Below, piece by piece: positions 8,020 through 13,671 of a DNA stretch of 20,595 nucleotides (positions are counted from its first letter, which is position 1; the number at the start of each line of letters is the position of its first letter). This stretch comes from a virus. The translations under genes were made by a program, and so were the position numbers. The notes beneath the pieces were generated by a model. That model made no database searches and was not told where the DNA came from. It saw nothing but the letters and a program-made list of their open reading frames with translations. The stretch is taken from the IMG/VR virus record IMGVR_UViG_3300027971_000267, positions 1 to 20,595 of that record. One strand, written 5' to 3'.

Positions 8020-8816
8020 CGCTTGTCGTCAAACCTGGTATCGTGCTGGCAAAAAGCTGGGACTTGGCAGCTTTTGACGCTGATGCTGCTGCTTACATAC
8101 AACGTGTTGAATGGGCAGATACAACGCCGCTTGAATCAACCACCCGCACTGCCATCAATAACTTTGTGGTCGGTTGTAAAGCCGATGGGATTTGGAACGC
8201 CATTAAAGCAAGTTGTATCTTAGCCGGAGCGCGGACCTTGGCCGGGGCATTGATGCCACTTGCTGGCACTGCCCCCACAAACTTTAACTTTGTTAGCGGG
8301 GATTACGACAGGAAAACGGGACTGGTAGGGGATAGTAGCACAAAGTATTTGCATAGCAACCGTTTTGGCAATTCAGATTCTCAAGACTCGCAACATATGT
8401 CTGTGTATGTATCAACTCGACCAACAGGATCCAATCAAAAAGCATACATCGGAGATGCAAGCGCAGTCGGAGCAACTTATGTGTTCTACAACGTATCAAC
8501 TTCCACTTTATTTACATCTTCCCGTACTGCTAATCAAGAAGAAAGTATAAGTGCATCCACCCACACTGGGCTAGTTGGAATTAGCCGCTCTGGATCTGCT
8601 AATTACAACAGGAGATTATCAGTCAGTACCACCACCCTAACTAGAACTAGCGCAGCAGGGGGAAATAATCCTATTTACGTTTTTGCATTCGGCCCTTCTT
8701 TCTTCAACGGCAACGGTCGCCTCGCTTTCTACTCCATTGGCGAATCCTTGGACCTCGCCCTTCTTGACGCCCGCGTCACCACGCTGATCAACGCTTTCGC
8801 CGCCGCAATCCCATGA
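8016..8816 (+). CDS. Tail fibre / host-specificity protein
   Basis: A 266-residue protein beginning in an ATGA overlap with the preceding gene. After an N-terminal helical part (AKSWDLAAFDADAAAYIQRVE, ending about residue 35), it has GARTLAGALMPLAGTAPTNFNFVSGDY and then RKTGLVGDSSTKYLHSNR. This pairing is familiar from phage tail proteins with a lectin-like C-terminal domain. The remainder is a Ser/Thr/Asn-rich beta region with NPIYVFAFG...GRLAFYSIGESLDL, and a closing helix, resembling the end of concanavalin-type jelly rolls. No catalytic motif was seen. It ends in another ATGA overlap, with a 19-codon ORF. Role inferred: one of several adhesins in the tail region. Confidence 0.75.
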   Translation: MTLVVKPGIVLAKSWDLAAFDADAAAYIQRVEWADTTPLESTTRTAINNFVVGCKADGIWNAIKASCILAGARTLAGALMPLAGTAPTNFNFVSGDYDRKTGLVGDSSTKYLHSNRFGNSDSQDSQHMSVYVSTRPTGSNQKAYIGDASAVGATYVFYNVSTSTLFTSSRTANQEESISASTHTGLVGISRSGSANYNRRLSVSTTTLTRTSAAGGNNPIYVFAFGPSFFNGNGRLAFYSIGESLDLALLDARVTTLINAFAAAIP

Positions 8817-8872
8817 CCTGGCTCATCACCTCCCGCTATCAACCATTGCCCCATCTGGAGGTGCTGCCATGA
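8813..8872 (+). CDS. 19-residue mini ORF, possible leader or relic of a fibre start
   Basis: The ATG at 8813 overlaps the previous stop (ATGA), and its TGA at 8870-8872 overlaps the next gene's ATG at 8869. The peptide is MTWLITSRYQPLPHLEVLP. Its start resembles MSWLIS of the next gene, and the first 18 bases of the two ORFs agree at 12 positions. It may be a coupling ORF that carries ribosomes between the two adhesin genes, or the stub of an older gene replaced by the glycine-rich one. No function is visible in the peptide. Confidence 0.4.
   Translation: MTWLITSRYQPLPHLEVLP
8857..8861 (+). promoter_or_regulatory. Shine-Dalgarno site for the glycine-rich adhesin
   Basis: GGAGG lies seven bases before ATG 8869. 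It sits inside the 19-codon mini ORF and sets the start of the 264-residue glycine-rich protein. Confidence 0.75.
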
Positions 8873-9663
8873 GCTGGTTAATTTCAGGGGGACTAAAGAC
8901 AACTTGGGCCGAGGGTGGCATGCCATCTCAAGCAATGGTAAGTGGCATAACCTATCGTATTCACACTTTTTCTAGTATTGGTACATCTACATTAAATGTC
9001 CTAAATACTGGAAATTACGAATATTTAATTATTGCTGGTGGTGGCGGCGGAGGTGTCGGATTTGGCGGAGGCGGTGGTGGTGGTGGCTATAGAACTGGTA
9101 GTATGATTATGTCGATAGGAGCATATTCAGTACAAGTGGGGGCTGGGGGTCTGGCTGGTCCTGCTAGCAATACACAAGGTTCAAATGGTGAAAACTCTAG
9201 TTTCAATGGAATTATTTCTGCTGGTGGAGGCGGTGGCGGCGGTGGTACAGGTGCAATAATAGTTGGCCTTGCAGGTGGCTCTGGAGGTGGAGGCGGTGCT
9301 GGAAGTGGCGCTGGCGGTGCAGGCAATACGCCCAGCGTTAGCCCATCACAAGGCAATAGTGGAGCAGCGGGGCTTGGTGGGGTGCGAGGTGGAGGCGGTG
9401 GTGGCGCAGGAGCTACAGGTTCTGGCAGGGATGGAGGAGCAGGTATTATTACGTCTTTCAATGGATCACTAGTGGGCTATGCAGGAGGTGGAGCAGCAAA
9501 CTCTACAACGGTGCTTGGCAATGCTTCATCGGGCGGAGGAGGATTATATGGCGGTATTTATCAAAGTGCTTTTGCTAATACAGGGGGAGGCGGAAATGGC
9601 GATAGTTTGCGGCCAAGTGGCAACGGTGGTTCTGGTATTGTAATTATTCGCTATCAAATTTAA
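8869..9663 (+). CDS. Glycine-rich tail adhesin
   Basis: A 264-residue protein starting at ATG 8869 with GGAGG seven bases upstream. A short N-terminal region is followed by YRIHTFSSIGTSTLNVL and YEYLIIAGGGGGG, then repeated poly-Gly runs separated by short beta-strand-like segments (SVQVGAGG, SSFNGIISAGGG, GYAGGG). It ends in GNGGSGIVIIRYQI. This layout matches the phage glycine-rich domain family, in which packed polyglycine helices present variable loops; the adhesin at the tip of some T-even long tail fibres is a known relative in design. It closes the plus-strand virion block and converges on the minus-strand lysis block with an 18-base gap. Role as receptor-binding tip is inferred. Confidence 0.8.
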   Translation: MSWLISGGLKTTWAEGGMPSQAMVSGITYRIHTFSSIGTSTLNVLNTGNYEYLIIAGGGGGGVGFGGGGGGGGYRTGSMIMSIGAYSVQVGAGGLAGPASNTQGSNGENSSFNGIISAGGGGGGGGTGAIIVGLAGGSGGGGGAGSGAGGAGNTPSVSPSQGNSGAAGLGGVRGGGGGGAGATGSGRDGGAGIITSFNGSLVGYAGGGAANSTTVLGNASSGGGGLYGGIYQSAFANTGGGGNGDSLRPSGNGGSGIVIIRYQI

Positions 9664-9681
9664 ATGTAATCAATATGCCAT

Positions 9682-10092
9682 CTAGACATTAAAATTATCT
9701 AATCTATATGTAATTCTTATTTCACCGCCCAAAGTCTTGACCGCGTCACTTGCATTTTCAGAAACTTTTTTTTCAATTATCACCGAAGGAACAATTGCAC
9801 CTGAAAAAGGAGTAACAATGGCGCTGGGAAACAATTCCTTGGCTTTAGTTGCCAACCCCTCAGCAGCTTCAACTTTCTCTTGATGCTCTTCTTTTTCCCA
9901 TTGCTCCTTGACTTCTTCAATTTGCTCATCAACCACTTCTAGGGTTTTCTGAGTTTTTTGCTCCACCCAATCAGGCTTACACCAAGCCAAAAGCGCAATA
10001 AACCATGGCTGAAATCTAATGGACGGCCACTGCTTGGCTGCTAGCAATGCAAGTTCATAACACAAGGCATTGAAAGCAGCTTGATCAAACAT
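9682..10092 (-). CDS. Coiled-coil protein of the lysis block, function unknown
   Basis: A 136-residue protein whose ATG overlaps the stop of the L,D-transpeptidase-like gene (TGATG), so the two are probably co-translated. It has an N-terminal helix with aromatic residues, a Trp/Pro-containing segment (SIRFQPWFIALLAW, about residues 24-37), and a highly charged helix (about 40-90, Glu/Lys/Gln-rich) likely to form a coiled coil. The C-terminal part is beta-prone and ends in IRITYRLDNFNV. There is no cleavable signal or lipobox, so a spanin role is not supported by visible motifs. The hydrophobic segment near residues 28-37 is too short and polar-flanked to call a membrane helix firmly. Confidence 0.65.
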   Translation of the reverse strand: MFDQAAFNALCYELALLAAKQWPSIRFQPWFIALLAWCKPDWVEQKTQKTLEVVDEQIEEVKEQWEKEEHQEKVEAAEGLATKAKELFPSAIVTPFSGAIVPSVIIEKKVSENASDAVKTLGGEIRITYRLDNFNV

Positions 10093-10610
10093 CAGCCTTC
10101 TTGATAAACACTTACAAAAGTGGTTCCTTTTGATGCCAATGGAACAACCTTGTCACGAAGGTCGATATTGTGACAACGAACGCAACCATAAGTTGGGAAA
10201 AGGCGCTGTGAAGAAGCCCATGCGCCAGGCCACCCACATTGGCTTCCACCACCATGGATCATAATTCCAGCCCTACCATTCCCGGCTTCTTGGTTCTCAA
10301 GCTCAACTAAATCAAGGCTATACCAGCCGTAAGCCATGAGGGTGCGATCATAGCCAGGATTGCTACCTACTTGCTCGTAGTCCTTGTAAATGGCACCAAT
10401 TTTGTAAAGGCCAGGAGGAGTGTCAGTGCGAGCAAGTTTCCATTCGTAATCACTACCTTGGCCACGGGCAAGACAAGGAACTTCCCACAGTTGCTTCCCA
10501 TCGTAATCAAATGCCTTCATCCTTTCAGAGAGGTCGTTGACGATGAGATGGTGATCTCCAGTTTTGAAGCCAAAGTCCTGCGGACGTTTTTTCGGACCAA
10601 TCAATGCCAT
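10092..10610 (-). CDS. L,D-transpeptidase (YkuD-fold) protein, possible lysis or cell-wall enzyme
   Basis: A 172-residue protein with the YkuD signature. GIMIHGGG holds the conserved His119-Gly120, and PTYGCVRCHN holds Gly142-Cys143-Val144-Arg145, equivalent to the family's (S/T)-x-G-C-(I/V)-R. Cys143 would be the nucleophile. Upstream strands include YDGKQLWEVPCLARG and TPPGLYKIGAIYKD, also typical of the fold. In bacteria these enzymes form 3-3 cross-links or attach proteins to peptidoglycan. No signal peptide is present, so export would need a holin or lysis. In a phage lysis block it could be the wall-active protein in place of a hydrolase, but hydrolytic activity is not shown by the sequence. 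Confidence 0.85.
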   Translation of the reverse strand: MALIGPKKRPQDFGFKTGDHHLIVNDLSERMKAFDYDGKQLWEVPCLARGQGSDYEWKLARTDTPPGLYKIGAIYKDYEQVGSNPGYDRTLMAYGWYSLDLVELENQEAGNGRAGIMIHGGGSQCGWPGAWASSQRLFPTYGCVRCHNIDLRDKVVPLASKGTTFVSVYQEG

Positions 10611-10619
10611 GATTATTTA

Positions 10620-10760
10620 CTATTTGGAGCGAAAAATAGTCTTAAGCCCTTCCATGATGAGTTGGAGAACGTTGTTACTGCGCCAGGGCGAATGATCCAG
10701 AATTTGGTCTGCGGCAGCAATGATGATGCCGCCAATGACAAACCACTGAATGGGTTCCAT
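10620..10760 (-). CDS. 46-residue membrane protein, holin-like candidate
   Basis: A short ORF from ATG (10760-10758) to TAG (10622-10620). The peptide starts MEPIQWFVIGGIIIAAADQI, giving one probable transmembrane helix (about residues 4-20). It continues with an amphipathic stretch and a basic C-terminus ending in FRSK. It fills the gap between the 69-residue membrane/coiled-coil gene and the L,D-transpeptidase gene on the same strand. I recall similar tiny membrane proteins in cyanophages. The size, single helix and basic tail fit a holin, antiholin or pinholin, but no family motif proves it. No Shine-Dalgarno sequence is visible. Confidence 0.6.
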   Translation of the reverse strand: MEPIQWFVIGGIIIAAADQILDHSPWRSNNVLQLIMEGLKTIFRSK

Positions 10761-10784
10761 GGTATTGATGCGATTTGCTAAAGC

Positions 10785-10994
10785 CTAGCGTTGAATTTCT
10801 AAATTGCGCACCCTTCCCTCAAGCCCTTTCATGTTGTTTGTTAAGTCGTCAAGCTTTTGGGTGATGCTTTCAATTTGTGTGGTGATTTTTATTTGCTGAT
10901 TACCAATGCCGATCATCATGCCACCAGTGGCAAGAAGCATCCCTGCAGTTGAAACCACTGCAAAGTCTGCAAGTTTAGCTTGCCAGGCGCTCAT
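10785..10994 (-). CDS. Small membrane plus coiled-coil protein, holin/XhlA-like candidate
   Basis: 69 residues from the ATG at 10994; a GTG one codon earlier is possible. Residues about 9-31 (FAVVSTAGMLLATGGMMIGIG) form a likely membrane helix. Residues 35-69 are a heptad-like coiled coil (TTQIESITQKLDDLTNNMKGLE region). Small phage proteins pairing a helix with a coiled coil include haemolysin-XhlA-like lysis proteins, although in XhlA the helix is C-terminal. It is the first gene of the minus-strand lysis block. A consensus TATAAT on the minus strand lies about 24 bases upstream of the start. Confidence 0.65.
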   Translation of the reverse strand: MSAWQAKLADFAVVSTAGMLLATGGMMIGIGNQQIKITTQIESITQKLDDLTNNMKGLEGRVRNLEIQR

Positions 10995-11017
10995 CACATT
11001 AAATGCTTGTTTTGTTC

Positions 11018-11023
11018 ATTATA
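11018..11023 (-). promoter_or_regulatory. Candidate -10 element for the lysis block
   Basis: The minus strand reads TATAAT here, an exact match to the sigma-70 -10 consensus, preceded by CTG. No convincing -35 hexamer is found at 16-18 bases. It sits just upstream of the first minus-strand lysis gene. Confidence 0.45.
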
Positions 11024-11066
11024 CAGTTTCCTCTAAAGCAAAGTTTTGCTACTAAGCTGGTGAAAG

Positions 11067-11072
11067 AATAAT
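11067..11072 (+). promoter_or_regulatory. Candidate -10 element for the HNH gene
   Basis: AATAAT matches the -10 consensus at five of six positions. A TTGCTA (four of six to TTGACA) lies upstream at 11046-11051, giving a short 15-base spacer. It lies 12 bases before ATG 11085, so transcription would start almost at the gene. Weak evidence. Confidence 0.25.
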
Positions 11073-11084
11073 CAAAACAAGATT

Positions 11085-11564
11085 ATGGGGATGCGAAATG
11101 GACCCGAGGAACTTCTTCAGTCGTTGTCCGAGTTGCGCCCCAGTGAAGCCAAGCGTAGGTTTAGGAGGAGCATTTTTGAAGACTACACGCTAAAAGGACC
11201 ATTTAACCATAGTGCTTGCGCGTATTGTGGAAAATGGAGTGAAAAGCTTACCATTGATCACATTGTTCCAAAAAGCAAGGGAGGACCACACTTTGCAAAG
11301 TGGAACAGTTGTCCGTCTTGTTTAGCTTGCAATGCTGACAAGAGCAATCTGCCTGTCTTTGAATGGTGGAGACCAAAGGAATTTTGGACTCAGCAGCGTG
11401 AAGAAATTCTGCTTGCTTGGGTGCATCATCATAGTTTTGTAAGCGCTCATACAGACTTGTCTGATTGGGAGGCTTGGTGTCAAGCCACGCAGAGAGTGTT
11501 GCCATTGCATGAAGAAGGGGCCTATCGAGGCCCCTTCCCTGCATTGCAGCTATATGCTGCTTAG
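11085..11564 (+). CDS. HNH endonuclease
   Basis: A 159-residue protein from ATG 11085; ATG 11091 is an alternative start. It carries a classic zinc-supported HNH domain: Cys45-x2-Cys48, then LTIDHIVPKSKGG with Asp58-His59, Asn74, and CPSCLACNADKSN with Cys79-x2-Cys82 and the closing Asn83. The domain cuts DNA with a single metal ion. The gene stands alone on the plus strand between two minus-strand blocks, and no terminase is nearby. A free-standing homing-type endonuclease therefore fits better than a packaging helper. The last codons contain a perfect 10-bp hairpin, and the end overlaps the convergent DUF3310 gene by four bases. Confidence 0.85.
   Translation: MGMRNGPEELLQSLSELRPSEAKRRFRRSIFEDYTLKGPFNHSACAYCGKWSEKLTIDHIVPKSKGGPHFAKWNSCPSCLACNADKSNLPVFEWWRPKEFWTQQREEILLAWVHHHSFVSAHTDLSDWEAWCQATQRVLPLHEEGAYRGPFPALQLYAA
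11514..11537. terminator. Strong hairpin at the convergent gene ends, possible bidirectional terminator
   Basis: A perfect 10-bp inverted repeat (GAAGGGGCCT / AGGCCCCTTC) with an ATCG loop lies inside the last codons of the HNH gene, just beyond the stop of the convergent DUF3310 gene. No T tract follows on either strand, so intrinsic termination is uncertain. It could also protect RNA 3' ends. Confidence 0.5.
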
Positions 11565-11932
11565 GACGCTTCGTCCACGCGATGGAACATGCCTTCTGGT
11601 GGTCCTTGGCGAACGTTGGGCATGGGACAAAAACCGTCAGGGCAACCACTGATCATATATGCATCTGGATCGTATCTAATTTCAATTTTTTCAAGCCATT
11701 CGTCACCTTGATCATTTTTTTTGTCTTCCAAAATACCAATCAGCCGCAATAAATACCACTGAGCTTTTTTCAAATCTTCAACGCCATTTTTGTCCTCGTA
11801 ACGATAAAGATATTTAATGCAATTGCCTTTCAAGAAACCCTTGAAGGCTTCTTCTGTCATTGAGGCTTCAATGGCTTCAATGCATTCAATGCCTCCTTTT
11901 TGGTAGTGCTTGGGGTTGATGGCGTCGGTCAT
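11561..11932 (-). CDS. DUF3310 family protein
   Basis: A 123-residue protein. The N-terminal 70 residues match the DUF3310 pattern: INPKHYQKGGIECIEAIEA, then FKGFLKGNCIKYLYRYEDKNG and EDLKKAQWYLLRL, written here in outline. This helical family is widespread in phages and is often labelled nucleotide kinase without evidence. The C-terminal 50 residues (YDPDAY...GCPDGFCPMPNVRQGPPEG) are outside the domain, rich in Pro, Gly and Cys, and of unknown role. It lies two bases downstream of thyX on the same strand, which places it in a nucleotide-metabolism operon. The stop converges on the HNH gene with a 4-base overlap. Confidence 0.8.
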   Translation of the reverse strand: MTDAINPKHYQKGGIECIEAIEASMTEEAFKGFLKGNCIKYLYRYEDKNGVEDLKKAQWYLLRLIGILEDKKNDQGDEWLEKIEIRYDPDAYMISGCPDGFCPMPNVRQGPPEGMFHRVDEAS

Positions 11933-11934
11933 GA

Positions 11935-12651
11935 TCAGAATTGGTAGTTGTTTTCAGCAAAAGCATCGAAAGCTTCTGGGGCAACATCATGCCCAAGGAT
12001 CAGAAGCGATTCAGCATAGGCAGTGATTTCGCTTTGGGCTCCATGCCCAATTCTTAAGGAAATGAAATGGAGCAGAGCTTGAAGCGAGCAAGTCCAAACG
12101 AAAGAAGTGTATAAGGCTGCTGGAAGAATTGCCCTGGCTTGTTCTTTGCTTACGCCAGTAAGCAGAAGGCCTTCGTAAGCTTGCTTGCAGGCTTCAATGG
12201 CTTGCACGTATTGCATCAATGCCAGTTGTTGCGACTGAGCAGGAAGGGCTCCATCAGAAGCTTGGCGATTGCTTTCGCTTTGTTTGGCAAATTCAATGGG
12301 AACGTAAAATTCTGCTTGATCTGCTGCACAATAACGAAAGCTCTTTTCGTTCCATCCAAGTTGATCATCAACGTAGGTGGAGGCAATAGTATGCTTCCAC
12401 CATTGCCTTGCAATAAACAAAGGAGCCTTGACTGCCCATTTGAATACCACACCACGGAATGGGGAAGTGTGGTGGTTCTTGGCTAGGTAACGAAGAAGCT
12501 TTCCGTCCTTATCTGTCCATTCAATGCTTTCCGCATCAAAGGACTGGCGAGCATCATTCACCACAGAAAGGCTGTTTCCCATGGAATCAAGCAGGCAAAG
12601 AGAGCTTTTGCCGTCTGAAAGAGGGTCAACAATCGTCTTAGAGGGCATCAT
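11935..12651 (-). CDS. thyX: Flavin-dependent thymidylate synthase (ThyX) with a divergent signature
   Basis: A 238-residue protein, close to the usual ThyX length. Recognisable parts are HHTSPFRGVVFKW (about residues 60-72), ARQWWKHTIAS (81-91), WNEKSFRY (100-107) and a C-terminal block, EQARAILPAALYTSF followed by LRIGHGAQSEI (about 170-209). ThyX makes dTMP from dUMP using FAD, NADPH and methylene-tetrahydrofolate. The family signature RHRxxSxNExSxRY is altered here: RHR is KHT, and roughly seven extra residues separate the Ser91 half from the NExSxRY half. The start ATG overlaps the stop of the upstream gene. It is probably active given how intact the rest is, but the altered site deserves attention. 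Confidence 0.85.
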   Translation of the reverse strand: MMPSKTIVDPLSDGKSSLCLLDSMGNSLSVVNDARQSFDAESIEWTDKDGKLLRYLAKNHHTSPFRGVVFKWAVKAPLFIARQWWKHTIASTYVDDQLGWNEKSFRYCAADQAEFYVPIEFAKQSESNRQASDGALPAQSQQLALMQYVQAIEACKQAYEGLLLTGVSKEQARAILPAALYTSFVWTCSLQALLHFISLRIGHGAQSEITAYAESLLILGHDVAPEAFDAFAENNYQF

Positions 12652-12998
12652 CAGGAAAGAATGTCAATGGGGCGGATGCGTTGAATTGCGACTGTACCAG
12701 AGATGAGAGCATCTTTTTGCTCCCATTGGACCACTGCAGCCTTCCTTCCATTTGGCCCCTTTGTGAAGCCCTGGAAGGTGCCGTAGAAGCTCGTGGGCAC
12801 CAGACCAGCCCCAGTGTAGGCGACCAGCACCACGCGCTCTCCTGGCGTCCAATCATGATCGTTTGGCGAACGCCTCAGCTTATACCTTCGGGAAGCCGGA
12901 CGCAAGATTTCGGCTTTTTGCCCATCGTCCACCACTCTTCCAAACTGCCGATGACTGTCATCTTGATGTAACCTAGTTACAAATGATTGACGCGCCAC
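12651..12998 (-). CDS. Hypothetical phage protein with a possible SH3-like barrel
   Basis: A 115-residue reading from GTG 12998. From about residue 33 (RPASRRYKLRRS) the sequence is basic. It then shows a barrel-like pattern: WTPGERVVLVAYTG, SFYGTFQGFTKGPNGRKAAVVQW and a closing AIQRIRPIDIL. The first 20 residues are doubtful, because the region contains a perfect inverted repeat and lies against a divergent gene starting two bases away. Internal GTG codons near 12932-12937 would free that stretch for a promoter. Family unrecognised; a small nucleic-acid-binding protein is one guess. It is the first gene of the thyX operon. Confidence 0.6.
   Translation of the reverse strand: MARQSFVTRLHQDDSHRQFGRVVDDGQKAEILRPASRRYKLRRSPNDHDWTPGERVVLVAYTGAGLVPTSFYGTFQGFTKGPNGRKAAVVQWEQKDALISGTVAIQRIRPIDILS
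12967..12981. promoter_or_regulatory. Perfect inverted repeat between divergent genes, operator candidate
   Basis: TGTAAC-CTA-GTTACA, a 6+3+6 palindrome, lies 18 bases before the plus-strand ATG at 13000 and within the extreme 5' end of the minus-strand ORF if that starts at 12998. Its length and symmetry fit a dimeric repressor site. Confidence 0.4.
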
Positions 12999-12999
12999 T

Positions 13000-13368
13000 A
13001 TGGCTCAATACTGTTTGCCAGTAAGCTTTGATTACAATGGGCGAAAGCACATTGCAAGCATGGGGCCATTTCAACATTCAACTGAGCGCGAGTTTGCTTT
13101 AACAGTTAGCCGAAAGGCAATTGATGATTGCAAAAGTATTGATCAGTTGAAGAAGGTGTCCTTAAATTTGCTTGAAGGATGGGCCTCCATGCAAACTGCA
13201 GTGCAAAGCTTGATGCTGGAAAACATTCAACTTCGCCAAGTAATAAATAAAAAGAATGTTGATTTAGAGGCCGCTGAAGAATTGCTTGGTCAAGCTGCTC
13301 AAGTTATCGAGCATTTTCAATATGAGCAGAAATCAACGAGAACCAAAAGGCGTCTTTGGCCATGGTAG
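13000..13368 (+). CDS. Small coiled-coil phage protein, function unknown
   Basis: A 122-residue protein from ATG 13000. The N-terminal third (YCLPVSFDYNGRKHIASMG) looks beta-like. Residues about 35-108 are helical, with LNLLEGWASMQTAVQSLMLE, then IQLRQVINKKNVDLEAAEEL, a likely coiled coil. The tail is strongly basic and ends in TKRRLWPW. I recall similar proteins in cyanophages without a function. It is the only plus-strand gene in a long minus-strand stretch, diverges from the thyX operon and overlaps the convergent endonuclease gene by 65 bases. Being divergent and small, it could be regulatory, although no DNA-binding motif is evident. Confidence 0.65.
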   Translation: MAQYCLPVSFDYNGRKHIASMGPFQHSTEREFALTVSRKAIDDCKSIDQLKKVSLNLLEGWASMQTAVQSLMLENIQLRQVINKKNVDLEAAEELLGQAAQVIEHFQYEQKSTRTKRRLWPW

Positions 13369-13669
13369 AAGTGAGGAGAAAAATCGTCCAATCACTGGTG
13401 TAGGCAAGATTGTACTTACGACAATCTCTTTCATAGCCCGAACCAGTGACATGGCGACCACGATTAAATACACCACCTTGAATTTCGATGCCAGTGCGAG
13501 AGTTGGGGTGAGCAAAATCTAAGCGATAGCGTTTGGAACGTTTACTTTTGGAATAGCGCTCTTGGTAATCTTTTTCCCAAGCTTCAATATCAGAGAACTC
13601 TCGTTCAAGAATTAACTTGGGAAACTTTGCTTGCCAAAGGCCAAGAAACTGATCTTCAAGAGCGCTCAA
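13304..13669 (-). CDS. Small PD-(D/E)XK (Vsr/DUF559-like) endonuclease
   Basis: 121 residues, starting at TTG 13669 three bases after the stop of the Dcd-like gene. An early Glu (LEDQF, residue 5), RYRLDFAHP with Asp51, and TGIEIQGG with Glu62 and Gln64 follow the PD-(D/E)XK order, with Gln in place of Lys. RGRHVTGSGYERDCRKYNLA and WTIFLLTS match the downstream part of Vsr/DUF559-type folds. Such enzymes nick or cut mismatched, branched or host DNA; the exact substrate cannot be read from the sequence. Its place at the end of the recombination operon suggests DNA repair, junction processing or host DNA breakdown. Confidence 0.7.
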   Translation of the reverse strand: MSALEDQFLGLWQAKFPKLILEREFSDIEAWEKDYQERYSKSKRSKRYRLDFAHPNSRTGIEIQGGVFNRGRHVTGSGYERDCRKYNLAYTSDWTIFLLTSTMAKDAFWFSLISAHIENAR

Positions 13670-13671
13670 AA

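Noticed and set aside
7732-8077. Several 85-94-residue frames on both strands
   Set aside because: They shadow the 86-residue gene at 7759, whose start and overlap with the next gene are better supported.
9087-9461. Proline-rich 124-residue minus-strand frame
   Set aside because: It is the antisense of the glycine-rich codons (GGN to NCC) of the adhesin gene.
9664-9681. Terminator between the convergent adhesin and lysis blocks
   Set aside because: The short AT-rich gap shows no stable hairpin or T tract.
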